Of a DNA stretch of 64,000 nucleotides, positions 33,325 through 45,325 are shown one piece after another (positions within the stretch are counted from its first letter, which is position 1; each line of letters starts with the position of its first letter). The notes beneath the pieces were generated by a model. The model had not been told where the DNA came from. It was given only the letters and a program-made list of their open reading frames with translations, and did not search any database. This DNA comes from Chrysogorgia sp. JL179-B06. Its lineage: Eukaryota; Cnidaria; Anthozoa; Scleralcyonacea; Chrysogorgiidae. The position numbers and the translations under genes were made by a program. Where the stretch lies: positions 1,679,501-1,743,500 of the forward strand of contig JAYKKM010000011.1 of NCBI GenBank assembly GCA_035772405.1, given 5' to 3'.

Positions 33325-35850
33325 ATGGACACCATTATTCCTGCAGGACTGCTATCAAATGAACGAGAAGTTGCCACTCCTCTACGACTCCTACATGAAC
33401 GGTGGATTTGTCGTGAGCACCATCAAGAAAGGTAGTGCAGTGCTACAACCGGCCTGCCAAAGCGAGTGGAGGGATAATTAGGGTCACCAGGAAGAAGGAA
33501 GCAGTGCTCTGTGGGGAATCATCAAGCATAAAAAAGATCAGTATGTTGACCTCCTGAAGATGAAGGATGATGTCGAAGGAGAACTCTCACTTCACCACGA
33601 CTTCAACCCGAGTACTGCAACTAAGATAGTTGGGATGGTGCAAGACATAGGAGTATCTCCTGAAGATATGCAGTCCTCTACAAGACCAAGACCAGGTAGC
33701 GCTGAAAAATGTTCTCACTGGAGAAATTGTGACCAACGTAAACGTAGACAAGTTGTTGTGCTGTATCAATGAGGGTAGCACTGCTTGTGCTAAATTTATC
33801 GATCTATGATCGACTCAGCAATAGGTCGATATCGATACACTCCACTATTAGCAAAATCAAGTTTACGTCCTCTACCTTGAATTTGGCTTCCAAAGCAGCA
33901 GATATCAAAGATGAGACAATCAAAGCTCTCATGTTTATTGAGTATGGGCGTCACTGGGGTTCACGTAATATATGAACAACGAGTTTGAGTGTTTCATCAG
34001 GGGATCCAAACACGAGAAAACATGATGAAAACATGTTTTTATTGTTTTCGAGTGTTTGGATCCCCTGATGAAACACAATAAACAAGTTGTTTATATGGCT
34101 TCTCAATCGAACATGGATTTAATTGGATGTTTACTTAAAACGCATTTGAGAACAAACCCTCATGGGACTGAACTCACGAGGGTGTGTAAAATTTATTCAG
34201 AAAATTAACACTCTGTTCAGTTGAGGATGAACGAAGACGGAGGCAGGTCGTTTCGTTCTCCAAAAAATGAATTATTAATTAAGATCTCAGCAATTAGATC
34301 AAAACCGGGTTTGATCAAATAACTGGTGGTATATGATTTTTACGTGTTTTACTCGAGTATCCAGCCTCAGTCATGTGATAAAATAAAGTGATTTCATTGG
34401 CTAATTGGCTCATGAATTATTAATGAGTTTGAAAATGTTGATGAGCTACTCCAGCATGAGATCACCAACTCTGCGTTCTTCTGGTTGACAAAGATGGTTA
34501 CTTGAAGAAAAGTGCCAAATCACAACTTGGAATTGAGCTGCAGAAGTTGTGCCCACTAATAGATAAAAAAGGGCCAGAAACATCCCCACAAACCCACGCC
34601 ATCGTTACTTGATGAGAAAGGTCCCCTTAAAGAAGCTTGATCAGCCCGTCAAGACATTCCATGACTTTGCTATTGCCTTGACAACTATGGTCACCAAAGC
34701 TGGGCACAACAGTAATGATATCCACGTCGTTTCCGACACTTACAGAGAGGACAGCTTCAAGAATGAAGAGAGGGGGAGAAGAGGAAAGTCAAGACAAATG
34801 GTTGTCCTTGATGTGATATCACCGAACCAAAATGTTCCAGTGGTATTAGAGAACTTTTGGTCGTCTCTTCCATCAGCAAAACTACTTTCCAGGCATTCTA
34901 TGTTGAGTGGCTCAACCGCTCAACACCAATTACCAAGGCAGCAAACCTCTATACCTTGGTATATCACCACAGGCATGGACGGTGTCAGCTGGGTGTGCTT
35001 CTCCATTCCCTCGCCTCAACTGCAAACACAAGGAAGCTGATGACAGGATGATGTTCCATGTGCAGGACATTCTAAGTCACCAGACAGGATGTACATCCCT
35101 GATGCTGTCATCAGGTGACACAGATGTCTTTGTGTGTCTGTTATACCACATCACAGTCAATTCGAGAGATCTTGGCCTCCAAGAACTCTGGCTCGTCCGC
35201 AACTCAGGAGTGAAAAGATCAATATTACCACTCCACCATATCTGCATAGCACTAGGAGACGAGCTCGTAAAGTATCTCCCAGCACTCCATGCGCTAACTG
35301 GGTGCGACGCAACCACCAAGATATCAACTAAACTTGCAGCCTGAACGCTGTCCGCAAACCAGGAAATTCCTCTCTGTTCCTGAATTTAGACTGTCCACAG
35401 CTAACAGAAAGCACAATACAGATGGCGGAGACATTCTTGGTCAAGTGTCTCAAACCATCAACAGACCTGGAGACATTTGACGACCTGCGTATCGCTGCAT
35501 TTGATAGCAATGCCCTCAAGATGGACTTTGAGAGAACTGCTTGCACCTCAACTAATGCAACGAAACATATCCATAGAGGCTATCATCAACAGCAGCTGTG
35601 GGTCCAAGCCCCATTTAGAGACGCCACCTTGATTATGAATGCCGAGTCTTATGGTTTTGTAAGAAGGGACAGTTTATTAGACCCTGAGATTGTGATCTCA
35701 AAACCGGAAGGCCTGCCAGAGCCCTGTAAATGTGGCAAGTGTGCTCCAAGAATGGGTGTCCTGTCCCTGCAGGCTATAGCTGGGTTCAAGTGTTGCAAGT
35801 ACTGCAAATACAAGGGAGGTGATTGTTATAATAACCCTGTCACTGAATGA
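33325..35850 (+). pseudogene. PIN/FEN-like nuclease-family gene (unit 1), broken
   Basis: From ATG 33325: MDTIIPAGLLSNEREVATPL, then in changing frames LYDSYMNGGFVV, TRKKEAVL, ELSLHHDFNPSTATKIVGMV, EYGRH (to 33960), a foldback insertion, ELLQHEITNSAFF (34450), IDKKGPETSPQTHAIV, MRKVPLKKLDQPVKTFHDFA (34609), VSDTYREDSFKNEERGRRGK, FQAFYVEWLNRS. The frame 34907-35344 holds KEADDRMMFHV, LSSGDTDVFVCLLYH and ALHALTGCDATT; the acidic residues E-AD, D-TDV and GCD are spaced like those of PIN/XPG-FEN nucleases. The C-terminus 35422-35850 includes PCKCGKC and CCKYCKYKGG, a Cys-rich end. I know the family as large uncharacterised invertebrate proteins; the nuclease link is inference. Confidence 0.6.
33970..34094. 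mobile_element. Foldback element inserted in the PIN-like gene (unit 1)
   Basis: gtgtttcatcaggggatcca at 33989 and its exact inverse ending at 34076 form 25-bp perfect cores. Imperfect pairing extends outward (atgaacaac/gttgttt) and inward (gaaaaca/tgttttc). It splits the coding sequence after the EYGRH motif. Flanking sequence 34095-34430 is unrelated to the gene, so a larger insertion may be involved. Confidence 0.7.
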
Positions 35851-35889
35851 ACACTGCTCAATTGTCAGTTCAACTGTAGTAGATGACAC

Positions 35890-36281
35890 AAAAGTTCCAA
35901 CTTTGCTCTAAGTCCAGAAAGTTTAAGTCAATAAATATATAGCAATTCCAGTATGTTGGTAGTTGCATATGGTTTTTAGCCATTTTATCGTAAAATATCA
36001 TACTAGAACTTTTACACTTTTCTATGACCCCCCTAAATATGGCCATTCTGAACATTTTGAGCACCTCAGAAAATCTGTAGCTCCAACGGTTTAGAAGATA
36101 CAGCTATGTCGGAAGTATAACTTCCCGTAATCGGAAGTATCACTTCCGGTGAAAACGGTCGTGGTCATTTCGGGCTTTTCGTCCCGGATAGAGATTTTGG
36201 CACACATCTCAAGTTGTTGCCTGGGGTCATATTAGCCCATAACAGTTGAGTTATTCTCTCCTAATTATATGCGTACATGTC
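35890..36281. other. Noncoding between the PIN-like and MULE-like genes
   Basis: Contains short self-complementary motifs around cggaagtataacttccc and cggaagtatcacttccgg (about 36112-36150). No ORF. Repeated at 40953-41344. Confidence 0.4.
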
Positions 36282-37382
36282 TTAGCCAGGTCCTAGACTA
36301 ATATCATCCACTTTTCCCTTTCCAGAAATATTCTTTGGCTGTATAGTCACAGGTGTTTCTTCGTTCTGTCGATTGCGCTTCAGGTCGCTAGATTGCTGAC
36401 GATTTCGGGGTATTTGACCAACTCCATCGCATACCCCTATTCCGCCCAAGTTGTCTGCGATGACATGGTGCACGGCATCGCGAGGAGACTTAAACTGTGA
36501 GACTTAAACTGTGACGCTTTCTCTAAATAAACTTTAATGCTCTCCCACGTCCTGACATACTCTTTGTCGTTCCTTTTAGAGTTTCCGTGTTGCCAGTGGT
36601 CGATTGGGTGCTCTTTGCCATCTTTGAAATAGTATTGCACCAAACAGTAACGATACAAATCGTTGTCTGAAACTATAAAAATAATATATATTTATTTATA
36701 CAAATATATATATATATCAAATATATATTTAATATCGAATTCTGTTTAACTTTATAATATACCCTAATGCATTACATTGTTACCTGTAATATATAATTGA
36801 TATGTATTGAAATTTAATAAATCTAAAAACTTAATTATATTCTTCATTCTGAAATTTTCATTGACACTTCCAAATTGATATCAATTAACAAAGAATATAC
36901 TCACGTATTATAGTGTCTATGCGTTTCCTGACGTCCTTGTGAATGTCGTGTTTCAGAGAAAAATACTCTCGCTTTAGTGTAACAGTATTTTCTCCAGCTT
37001 TCGTATTGGTAGCACTTATCACCACACTGGTCTCGTCGTCATTTGATACTTTGAAATGGAACTTGTGGCTACTATAAGTATTGATAAGCCAAACTCCCAT
37101 GTCATCGCACTTGATATCGTTTACGTTCAACAGAGAGTTGATGTCCACAATGAAAGTCCGATGGTGCTCCACTTGTAGGGGTTGCGCTGTACAAACCTTC
37201 GAATCAAGGAAATATTTTTCCCGAATAAGAAGTTCCATAACTTCTTGCAGCTTTAGAACTTTTCTTTCCTTGGTGTAAACCGGCAGTTGTGTATTATTGT
37301 GGTGGTAGTACTCTACCTCAGCGTTGCTGCTTCTAGTGCTGGATGCGTCGCTTTCTGACTTCACAGGCTCTACAACTTGCAT
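36282..37382 (-). pseudogene. Two-exon MULE-like transposase N-terminal region (unit 1)
   Basis: Exon 1 (37382-36905) has a Ser-rich start then VLKLQEVMELLIREKYFLDS, FIVDINSLL, HKFHFKVSNDDETS and DIHKDVRKRIDTII, ending at donor AATAC|GTGAGT in phase 1. A 232-bp intron ends ttttatag. Exon 2 from 36672 continues in phase: SDNDLYRYCLVQYYFKDGKE, HPIDHWQHGNSKRNDKEYVR, TWESIKVYLEKASQFKS. An exact 14-bp tandem duplication (36487-36500 and 36501-36514) then shifts the frame; the original frame goes on with PRDAVHHVIADNLGG, GQIPRNRQQ. The YYF, PHGN-like and PRN-QQ order is what I remember upstream of a MULE-type catalytic domain, which is absent here. Confidence 0.5.
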
Positions 37383-37989
37383 TGATTCAAGTTTAACTTG
37401 AGGTTGAATACAAGATACGTCACATATTGATTAGTCAACCATTCATGTCAGAGAACGCCGTGTCGTTAAATACTACCGTTTTCACCTTATGCCGGCGTTT
37501 CATCTATCTCCTGAAACATGTCCAAACACTTTCGAAAACTTATTTATTTGCAAAGCCTAACTTGATAATTCGGCTTCCTGTTCGGAAGCCCATTTTAGAG
37601 ACGTGAAAATTTTGACGGTTGTTGCAAATTATTTTAAGTTGCTTCAGCGGCCAATCACTTGCCTGTCCATTCTCAAGACGCACGCGCTTCTGATTTTTTA
37701 GAAGTCTCGAATATTTTTTCGGAAACTCGCTACAAACCTTCCGAACGTTTGGCATGGCATGGCATGGTGTGTTACTGTTAAGAGAAGTGCACCAGCTTTC
37801 AAGAAAAGTTCTGTTAGAATAATTAGTTATTATATTAAAACAGACACCCTAACCCTAATCCAACTCTTAATACAACCCTAAAATGTTTTCCTAATCCTAA
37901 CCCCCCGCCTTCAATTGGTGCGCGAAACATAACAATATAACTGAAAACTGCCTGGGTACGAGTCCTTGTGAATGATATCCCATGTAATC
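37383..37989. other. Flank of the MULE-like gene with dispersed repeat end
   Basis: Ends with accctaaccctaatcc-type sequence and gtgcgcgaaacataacaata. Related pieces recur at 42910-43010, inverted at about 43845-43875, and at 46630-46655. This suggests a repeat family with the motif ttatcgttatgtttcgcgcac. No ORF with recognised motifs. Confidence 0.4.
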
Positions 37990-38386
37990 TATAGTAGTAG
38001 CCCTTTTTTATCTATAGTAGTGGGCACAACTTCAGCAGCTCAGTCCCAAGTTGTGATTTGGCACTTTTCCTCAAGTAACCATCTTTGTCAACCAAGAAGA
38101 ATGCAGAGTTGGTGATCTCATGCTGGAGTAGCTCCTCAACAGTGAACCCCCGATGACGCCCATACTCAATAAACATGAGAGCTTTGATTGTCTCATCTTT
38201 GATATCTGCCGCTTTGGAAGCCAAATTCAAGGTAGTCTTAGAGGACGTAAACTTGATTTTGCTAATGGTTGAGTGTATCGATATCAACCTATTTCTAAGT
38301 CGATCATCGATAAATTTAGCACAAGTAGCTCTACCCTCCTTCATACAGCACAACAAAGTTTTTTTTGGGAGAACAAACTACTGTCG

Positions 38387-40913
38387 ATGGACACCATTAT
38401 TCCTGCAGGACTGCTATCAAATGAACGAGAAGTTGCCACTCCTCTACGACTCCTACATGAACGGTGGATTTGTCGTGAGCACCATCAAGAAAGGTAGTGC
38501 AGTGCTACAACCGGCCTGCCAAAGCGAGTGGAGGGATAATTAGGGTCACCAGGAAGAAGGAAGCAGTGCTCTGTGGGGAATCATCAAGCATAAAAAAGAT
38601 CAGTATGTTGACCTCCTGAAGATGAAGGATGATGTCGAAGGAGAACTCTCACTTCACCACGACTTCAACCCGAGTACTGCAACTAAGATAGTTGGGATGG
38701 TGCAAGACATAGGAGTATCTCCTGAAGATATGCAGTCCTCTACAAGACCAAGACCAGGTAGCGCTGAAAAATGTTCTCACTGGAGAAATTGTGACCAACG
38801 TAAACGTAGACAAGTTGTTGTGCTGTATCAATGAGGGTAGCACTGCTTGTGCTAAATTTATCGATCTATGATCGACTCAGCAATAGGTCGATATCGATAC
38901 ACTCCACTATTAGCAAAATCAAGTTTACGTCCTCTACCTTGAATTTGGCTTCCAAAGCAGCAGATATCAAAGATGAGACAATCAAAGCTCTCATGTTTAT
39001 TGAGTATGGGCGTCACTGGGGTTCACGTAATATATGAACAACGAGTTTGAGTGTTTCATCAGGGGATCCAAACACGAGAAAACATGATGAAAACATGTTT
39101 TTATTGTTTTCGAGTGTTTGGATCCCCTGATGAAACACAATAAACAAGTTGTTTATATGGCTTCTCAATCGAACATGGATTTAATTGGATGTTTACTTAA
39201 AACGCATTTGAGAACAAACCCTCATGGGACTGAACTCACGAGGGTGTGTAAAATTTATTCAGAAAATTAACACTCTGTTCAGTTGAGGATGAACGAAGAC
39301 GGAGGCAGGTCGTTTCGTTCTCCAAAAAATGAATTATTAATTAAGATCTCAGCAATTAGATCAAAACCGGGTTTGATCAAATAACTGGTGGTATATGATT
39401 TTTACGTGTTTTACTCGAGTATCCAGCCTCAGTCATGTGATAAAATAAAGTGATTTCATTGGCTAATTGGCTCATGAATTATTAATGAGTTTGAAAATGT
39501 TGATGAGCTACTCCAGCATGAGATCACCAACTCTGCGTTCTTCTGGTTGACAAAGATGGTTACTTGAAGAAAAGTGCCAAATCACAACTTGGAATTGAGC
39601 TGCAGAAGTTGTGCCCACTAATAGATAAAAAAGGGCCAGAAACATCCCCACAAACCCACGCCATCGTTACTTGATGAGAAAGGTCCCCTTAAAGAAGCTT
39701 GATCAGCCCGTCAAGACATTCCATGACTTTGCTATTGCCTTGACAACTATGGTCACCAAAAGCTGGGCACAACAGTAATGATATCCACGTCGTTTCCGAC
39801 ACTTACAGAGAGGACAGCTTCAAGAATGAAGAGAGGGGGAGAAGAGGAAAGTCAAGACAAATGGTTGTCCTTGATGTGATATCACCGAACCAAAATGTTC
39901 CAGTGGTATTAGAGAACTTTTGGTCGTCTCTTCCATCAGCAAAACTACTTTCCAGGCATTCTATGTTGAGTGGCTCAACCGCTCAACACCAATTACCAAG
40001 GCAGCAAACCTCTATACCTTGGTATATCACCACAGGCATGGACGGTGTCAGCTGGGTGTGCTTCTCCATTCCCTCGCCTCAACTGCAAACACAAGGAAGC
40101 TGATGACAGGATGATGTTCCATGTGCAGGACATTCTAAGTCACCAGACAGGATGTACATCCCTGATGCTGTCATCAGGTGACACAGATGTCTTTGTGTGT
40201 CTGTTATACCACATCACAGTCAATTCGAGAGATCTTGGCCTCCAAGAACTCTGGCTCGTCCGCAACTCAGGAGTGAAAAGATCAATATTACCACTCCACC
40301 ATATCTGCATAGCACTAGGAGACGAGCTCGTAAAGTATCTCCCAGCACTCCATGCGCTAACTGGGTGCGACGCAACCACCAAGATATCAACTAAACTTGC
40401 AGCCTGAACGCTGTCCGCAAACCAGGAAATTCCTCTCTGTTCCTGAATTTAGACTGTCCACAGCTAACAGAAAGCACAATACAGATGGCGGAGACATTCT
40501 TGGTCAAGTGTCTCAAACCATCAACAGACCTGGAGACATTTGACGACCTGCGTATCGCTGCATTTGATAGCAATGCCCTCAAGATGGACTTTGAGAGAAC
40601 TGCTTGCACCTCAACTAATGCAACGAAACATATCCATAGAGGCTATCATCAACAGCAGCTGTGGGTCCAAGCCCCATTTAGAGACGCCACCTTGATTATG
40701 AATGCCGAGTCTTATGGTTTTGTAAGAAGGGACAGTTTATTAGACCCTGAGATTGTGATCTCAAAACCGGAAGGCCTGCCAGAGCCCTGTAAATGTGGCA
40801 AGTGTGCTCCAAGAATGGGTGTCCTGTCCCTGCAGGCTATAGCTGGGTTCAAGTGTTGCAAGTACTGCAAATACAAGGGAGGTGATTGTTATAATAACCC
40901 TGTCACTGAATGA
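38387..40913 (+). pseudogene. PIN/FEN-like nuclease-family gene (unit 2), broken
   Basis: Same order of fragments and breaks as 33325-35850. One extra A near 39758 (ccaaaagctggg against ccaaagctggg) adds a further frameshift inside the segment after TTMVTK, so unit 2 is slightly more damaged. The key frame with the acidic motifs is at 39970-40407, the Cys-rich C-terminus at 40485-40913. Confidence 0.6.
39032..39156. mobile_element. Foldback element (unit 2 copy)
   Basis: Identical to 33970-34094 at an offset of 5062. The insertion therefore predates the tandem duplication. Confidence 0.7.
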
Positions 40914-41344
40914 ACACTGCTCAATTGTCAGTTCAACTGTAGTAGATGACACAAAAGTTCCAACTTTGCTCTAAGTCCAGAAAGTTTAAGTCAATAAATA
41001 TATAGCAATTCCAGTATGTTGGTAGTTGCATATGGTTTTTAGCCATTTTATCGTAAAATATCATACTAGAACTTTTACACTTTTCTATGACCCCCCTAAA
41101 TATGGCCATTCTGAACATTTTGAGCACCTCAGAAAATCTGTAGCTCCAACGGTTTAGAAGATACAGCTATGTCGGAAGTATAACTTCCCGTAATCGGAAG
41201 TATCACTTCCGGTGAAAACGGTCGTGGTCATTTCGGGCTTTTCGTCCCGGATAGAGATTTTGGCACACATCTCAAGTTGTTGCCTGGGGTCATATTAGCC
41301 CATAACAGTTGAGTTATTCTCTCCTAATTATATGCGTACATGTC

Positions 41345-42445
41345 TTAGCCAGGTCCTAGACTAATATCATCCACTTTTCCCTTTCCAGAAATATTCTTTG
41401 GCTGTATAGTCACAGGTGTTTCTTCGTTCTGTCGATTGCGCTTCAGGTCGCTAGATTGCTGACGATTTCGGGGTATTTGACCAACTCCATCGCATACCCC
41501 TATTCCGCCCAAGTTGTCTGCGATGACATGGTGCACGGCATCGCGAGGAGACTTAAACTGTGAGACTTAAACTGTGACGCTTTCTCTAAATAAACTTTAA
41601 TGCTCTCCCACGTCCTGACATACTCTTTGTCGTTCCTTTTAGAGTTTCCGTGTTGCCAGTGGTCGATTGGGTGCTCTTTGCCATCTTTGAAATAGTATTG
41701 CACCAAACAGTAACGATACAAATCGTTGTCTGAAACTATAAAAATAATATATATTTATTTATACAAATATATATATATATCAAATATATATTTAATATCG
41801 AATTCTGTTTAACTTTATAATATACCCTAATGCATTACATTGTTACCTGTAATATATAATTGATATGTATTGAAATTTAATAAATCTAAAAACTTAATTA
41901 TATTCTTCATTCTGAAATTTTCATTGACACTTCCAAATTGATATCAATTAACAAAGAATATACTCACGTATTATAGTGTCTATGCGTTTCCTGACGTCCT
42001 TGTGAATGTCGTGTTTCAGAGAAAAATACTCTCGCTTTAGTGTAACAGTATTTTCTCCAGCTTTCGTATTGGTAGCACTTATCACCACACTGGTCTCGTC
42101 GTCATTTGATACTTTGAAATGGAACTTGTGGCTACTATAAGTATTGATAAGCCAAACTCCCATGTCATCGCACTTGATATCGTTTACGTTCAACAGAGAG
42201 TTGATGTCCACAATGAAAGTCCGATGGTGCTCCACTTGTAGGGGTTGCGCTGTACAAACCTTCGAATCAAGGAAATATTTTTCCCGAATAAGAAGTTCCA
42301 TAACTTCTTGCAGCTTTAGAACTTTTCTTTCCTTGGTGTAAACCGGCAGTTGTGTATTATTGTGGTGGTAGTACTCTACCTCAGCGTTGCTGCTTCTAGT
42401 GCTGGATGCGTCGCTTTCTGACTTCACAGGCTCTACAACTTGCAT
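41345..42445 (-). pseudogene. Two-exon MULE-like transposase N-terminal region (unit 2)
   Basis: Same exon-intron structure and the same 14-bp duplication (41550-41577) as the unit 1 copy, so the frame break existed before the segment was duplicated. No sequence difference noticed between the two copies. Confidence 0.5.
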
Positions 42446-43053
42446 TGATTCAAGTTTAACTTGAGGTTGAATACAAGATACGTCACATATTGATTAGTCA
42501 ACCATTCATGTCAGAGAACGCCGTGTCGTTAAATACTACCGTTTTCACCTTATGCCGGCGTTTCATCTATCTCCTGAAACATGTCCAAACACTTTCGAAA
42601 ACTTATTTATTTGCAAAGCCTAACTTGATAATTCGGCTTCCTGTTCGGAAGCCCATTTTAGAGACGTGAAAATTTTGACGGTTGTTGCAAATTATTTTAA
42701 GTTGCTTCAGCGGCCAATCACTTGCCTGTCCATTCTCAAGACGCACGCGCTTCTGATTTTTTAGAAGTCTCGAATATTTTTTTCGGAAACTCGCTACAAA
42801 CCTTCCGAACGTTTGGCATGGCATGGCATGGTGTGTTACTGTTAAGAGAAGTGCACCAGCTTTCAAGAAAAGTTCTGTTAGAATAATTAGTTATTATATT
42901 AAAACAGACACCCTAACCCTAATCCAACTCTTAATACAACCCTAAAATGTTTTCCTAATCCTAACCCCCCGCCTTCAATTGGTGCGCGAAACATAACAAT
43001 ATAACTGAAAACTGCCTGGGTACGAGTCCTTGTGAATGATATCCCATGTAATC

Positions 43054-43813
43054 CCATGAACACCGTGAAGTATAGCTGCCAATTCGCCAGCTGCCAATTC
43101 GCTACTCTCCACGTCACTTGTAACGCGTTCAGACCAACTTTATTTCCAAATAATCACTACCTATCAACTAGCTAAACATCAAAATCAACTTCAATGAACC
43201 CGTTTATCACAATAAAAGAACATTTTAAGCGCTCAGGCAGCTCCCCATCATTATTCCCGTAATAAGATATAACAACAGACCAGCTAATCCGTTCCAGATT
43301 ATTTTCTGCTCGGTAGATGAGCAATCTGAACACACCATTAGATTCCTTATACAATTCGGCGTATAATAACATACAATTCGCCCTTTCAATTTTCAAACTA
43401 CTATTTATTTGAAATTTTTCAACTTCCGTCATTTAGCGCGCGCTTCTTTACTCAGTGACAGACATGTTAATTCGCTTCCATAAGGAATCTAATGGTGTGT
43501 TCAGATTGCTCATCTACCGAGCAGAAAATAGTCTGGAACGGATTAGCTGGACTGTTGTTATATCTTATTACGGGAATAATGATGGGGAGCTGTCTGAGCG
43601 CTTAAAATGTTCTTTTATTGTGATAAACGGGTTCATTGAAGTTGATTTTGAGTGCAAATATTTTAGCTAGTTGATAGGTAGTGATTATTTGGAAATAAAG
43701 TTGGTCTGAACGCGTTACAAGCGACGTGGGAGAGTGGTGTTGAATTGGCAGCTAACTTAATTGGCAGCGAATTGGCAGCTGGCGAATTGGCAGCTAACTT
43801 CACGGGGTTATCC
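43054..43813. mobile_element. Large inverted repeat (arms about 290-320 bp)
   Basis: The left arm (43072-43355) is the inverted, roughly 97% identical copy of the right arm (43482-43800), with a spacer of about 125 bp. Arm ends carry repeated aattggcagc/gctgccaatt units, and the outermost bases pair as cccatg/catggg. Each arm encodes the same short reading frame (see next entry). Most likely a foldback transposon or MITE with long inverted repeats. Confidence 0.85.
43172..43670. other. Same short ORF kept in both arms of the inverted repeat
   Basis: Minus 43432-43172 and plus 43455-43670 both read KESNGVFRLLIYRAEN, LERISW, VVISYYGNNDGEL and ERLKCSFIVINGFIEVDF. Only three amino-acid differences lie within the shared part. 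No known motif. Shared ORFs follow automatically from high arm identity, so coding status is unproven. Confidence 0.3.
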
Positions 43814-43884
43814 CATGCTGGTTCCAAATCTATCAGTTGACATGAAGGGTTATATCGTTATGTTTCGCGTACCAATAGCGCTCC

Positions 43885-44035
43885 GTCGAGATGACGTCAG
43901 CATCGATGTTTGTCCGCTTTTACCCATAATTCTTGTGGACATAAAAGAAAATAGCTCACAAATGTGTGAGTCAAATTTGGTTTGTTTGTACGCTTTTTGA
44001 GTTATTAATAGCAGCCAGACTCTATGCTATTGAAA
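43885..44035. repeat. Dispersed repeat, copy 2 (copy 1 at 21085-21215)
   Basis: See the 21085 entry. This copy contains atgacgtcagcatc, atgtttgtccgc and ttattaatagcagccagact, plus about 20 extra bases including acaaatgtgtgag. Confidence 0.7.
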
Positions 44036-44355
44036 GCAGATGGTTAGGGTAATTAGGAAAACGCTTAAGGCAGGGGTTAGGATTAACGCCCGTATTCTAA
44101 AAGCTCACTCATACTCGCACTGAACGAGTGGACGCTCATTCGCAATGAGTGCAACTTACCACTCAATGAGTCTCCCCTCGAACTCACTGAGTGGATTGTT
44201 ACACTCACACTCCAGTCATTCAAAAACATCACTCACCCTCGAAGAAAGCTTAAATGTGGAGTGAAGTGTGAGTGAAATGTATACCTCCCTTGACCTGCAC
44301 TCACAAGTATTTACTTCATGAAAATATGGCCGATAGATAGCTAAATAGACTGAAT

Positions 44356-45325
44356 ATGATATTCAATAACAGAAATAGACGGAGGGCATATAATTTCGAT
44401 ATAGAGCAGTACGACGACGAACAATTTAGGAGCAGATATAGGTTAACAAAGGATGCTTTTCAGGAGTTGCTGGTCATTATCAGACCAGATATACGTGCAC
44501 ATAACGACAGGGGACGACCTATTCCCGCTAATATCCAACTGCTGATAACTCTCCGATTTTATGCTACTGGTACGTTCCAGTTAGCATGTGGGGACTTATG
44601 TCAAATATCGCAGCCATCAGCAAGTCGCATTATAAAACGCGTGTCGGAAGCTATTGCTCGACTAAAGAATAATTACATAAAATTTCCTGATGAGAATATG
44701 CTACACCAAAGCAAGCTTAATTTCTGGCGCATTTGTGGATTTCCCAATGTGGTTGGGGCAATAGACTGTAGGCAATAGACTGTAGCTGTATCGGAATAGA
44801 AAAGGGTATTTATCCATTAATGTGCAAGTTGTTTGCGGAGCTAATTTGGAAATTGTAAACATTGTCTCACGTTGGCCAGGAAGCGTTCACGATGCTAGAA
44901 TTTTTGACAACAGTCGCTTATGTGCAAAGTTTGAACGAGGCGACATAGATGGTGTGTTACTGGGTGACAGTGGGTATCCATGTCGGCCTTATCTCATGAC
45001 ACCACTGTTGAATCCCCAAACACGGCCAGAGCGAAGCTATAATGTGTCTCAAATACGAACTAGAAATACGGTAGAGAGAACATTTGGAGTATTAAAGCGA
45101 TTATTTCCATGCTTGTCCATGTGTCTGCATACAAAACTGGAAACGACACTGACTATTATTGTGGCTACAGCTATTTTGTACAATTTTTTACGAAGCAGAA
45201 ATGATCCATTTGATGAACCTGATTATATTCCAGAGGAAGGTGACGACATGCCAGATGTTCAAGGTAATGAAGGACGATTGGGTGTTGCTGTGCGCGACGC
45301 CTTGATAGTACAACATTTCACGTAA
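44356..45325 (+). pseudogene. Harbinger transposase, one internal deletion
   Basis: ATG 44356 opens MIFNNRNRRRAYNFDIEQYD, then FRSRYRLTKDAFQELL, TFQLACGDLCQISQPSASRI (helix-turn-helix) and VVGAIDC with the first catalytic Asp. At 44770 a tandem caatagactgtag duplication plus loss of about 10 codons stops the frame. Reading resumes at YRNRKGY-SINVQVVCGANL (44800), HDARIFDNS, LLGDSGYPCRPYLM (second Asp) and RNTVERTFGVLKRLFPCL (catalytic Glu), ending at 45325. Apart from this break the protein is full length. Confidence 0.88.

Larger units (their letters stand above)
32938..37989. repeat. Unit 1 of a 5.06-kb near-identical tandem duplication
   Basis: Starts gcccttttttatctatagtag (32938) and ends cccatgtaatc (37989); unit 2 repeats it at 38000-43053. 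Corresponding positions are offset by 5062 at the left, 5063 after a one-base A insertion near 39758 and 5064 after a one-base T insertion near 42782. I noticed no substitutions in the stretches compared. A 10-base spacer (tatagtagta) joins the units. Confidence 0.95.
38000..43053. repeat. Unit 2 of the 5.06-kb tandem duplication
   Basis: Carries the same content as unit 1: truncated inverted PIN-like copy (38012-38356, minus), PIN-like gene (38387-40913, plus), foldback (39032-39156) and MULE-like gene (41345-42445, minus). It differs from unit 1 only by the two one-base indels I could find. Right border at 43053, directly before the large inverted repeat. Confidence 0.95.

Noticed and set aside
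37850..37905. Telomere-like ccctaa repeats
   Set aside because: Only two or three irregular ccctaa words, part of a dispersed repeat end rather than a telomeric tract.
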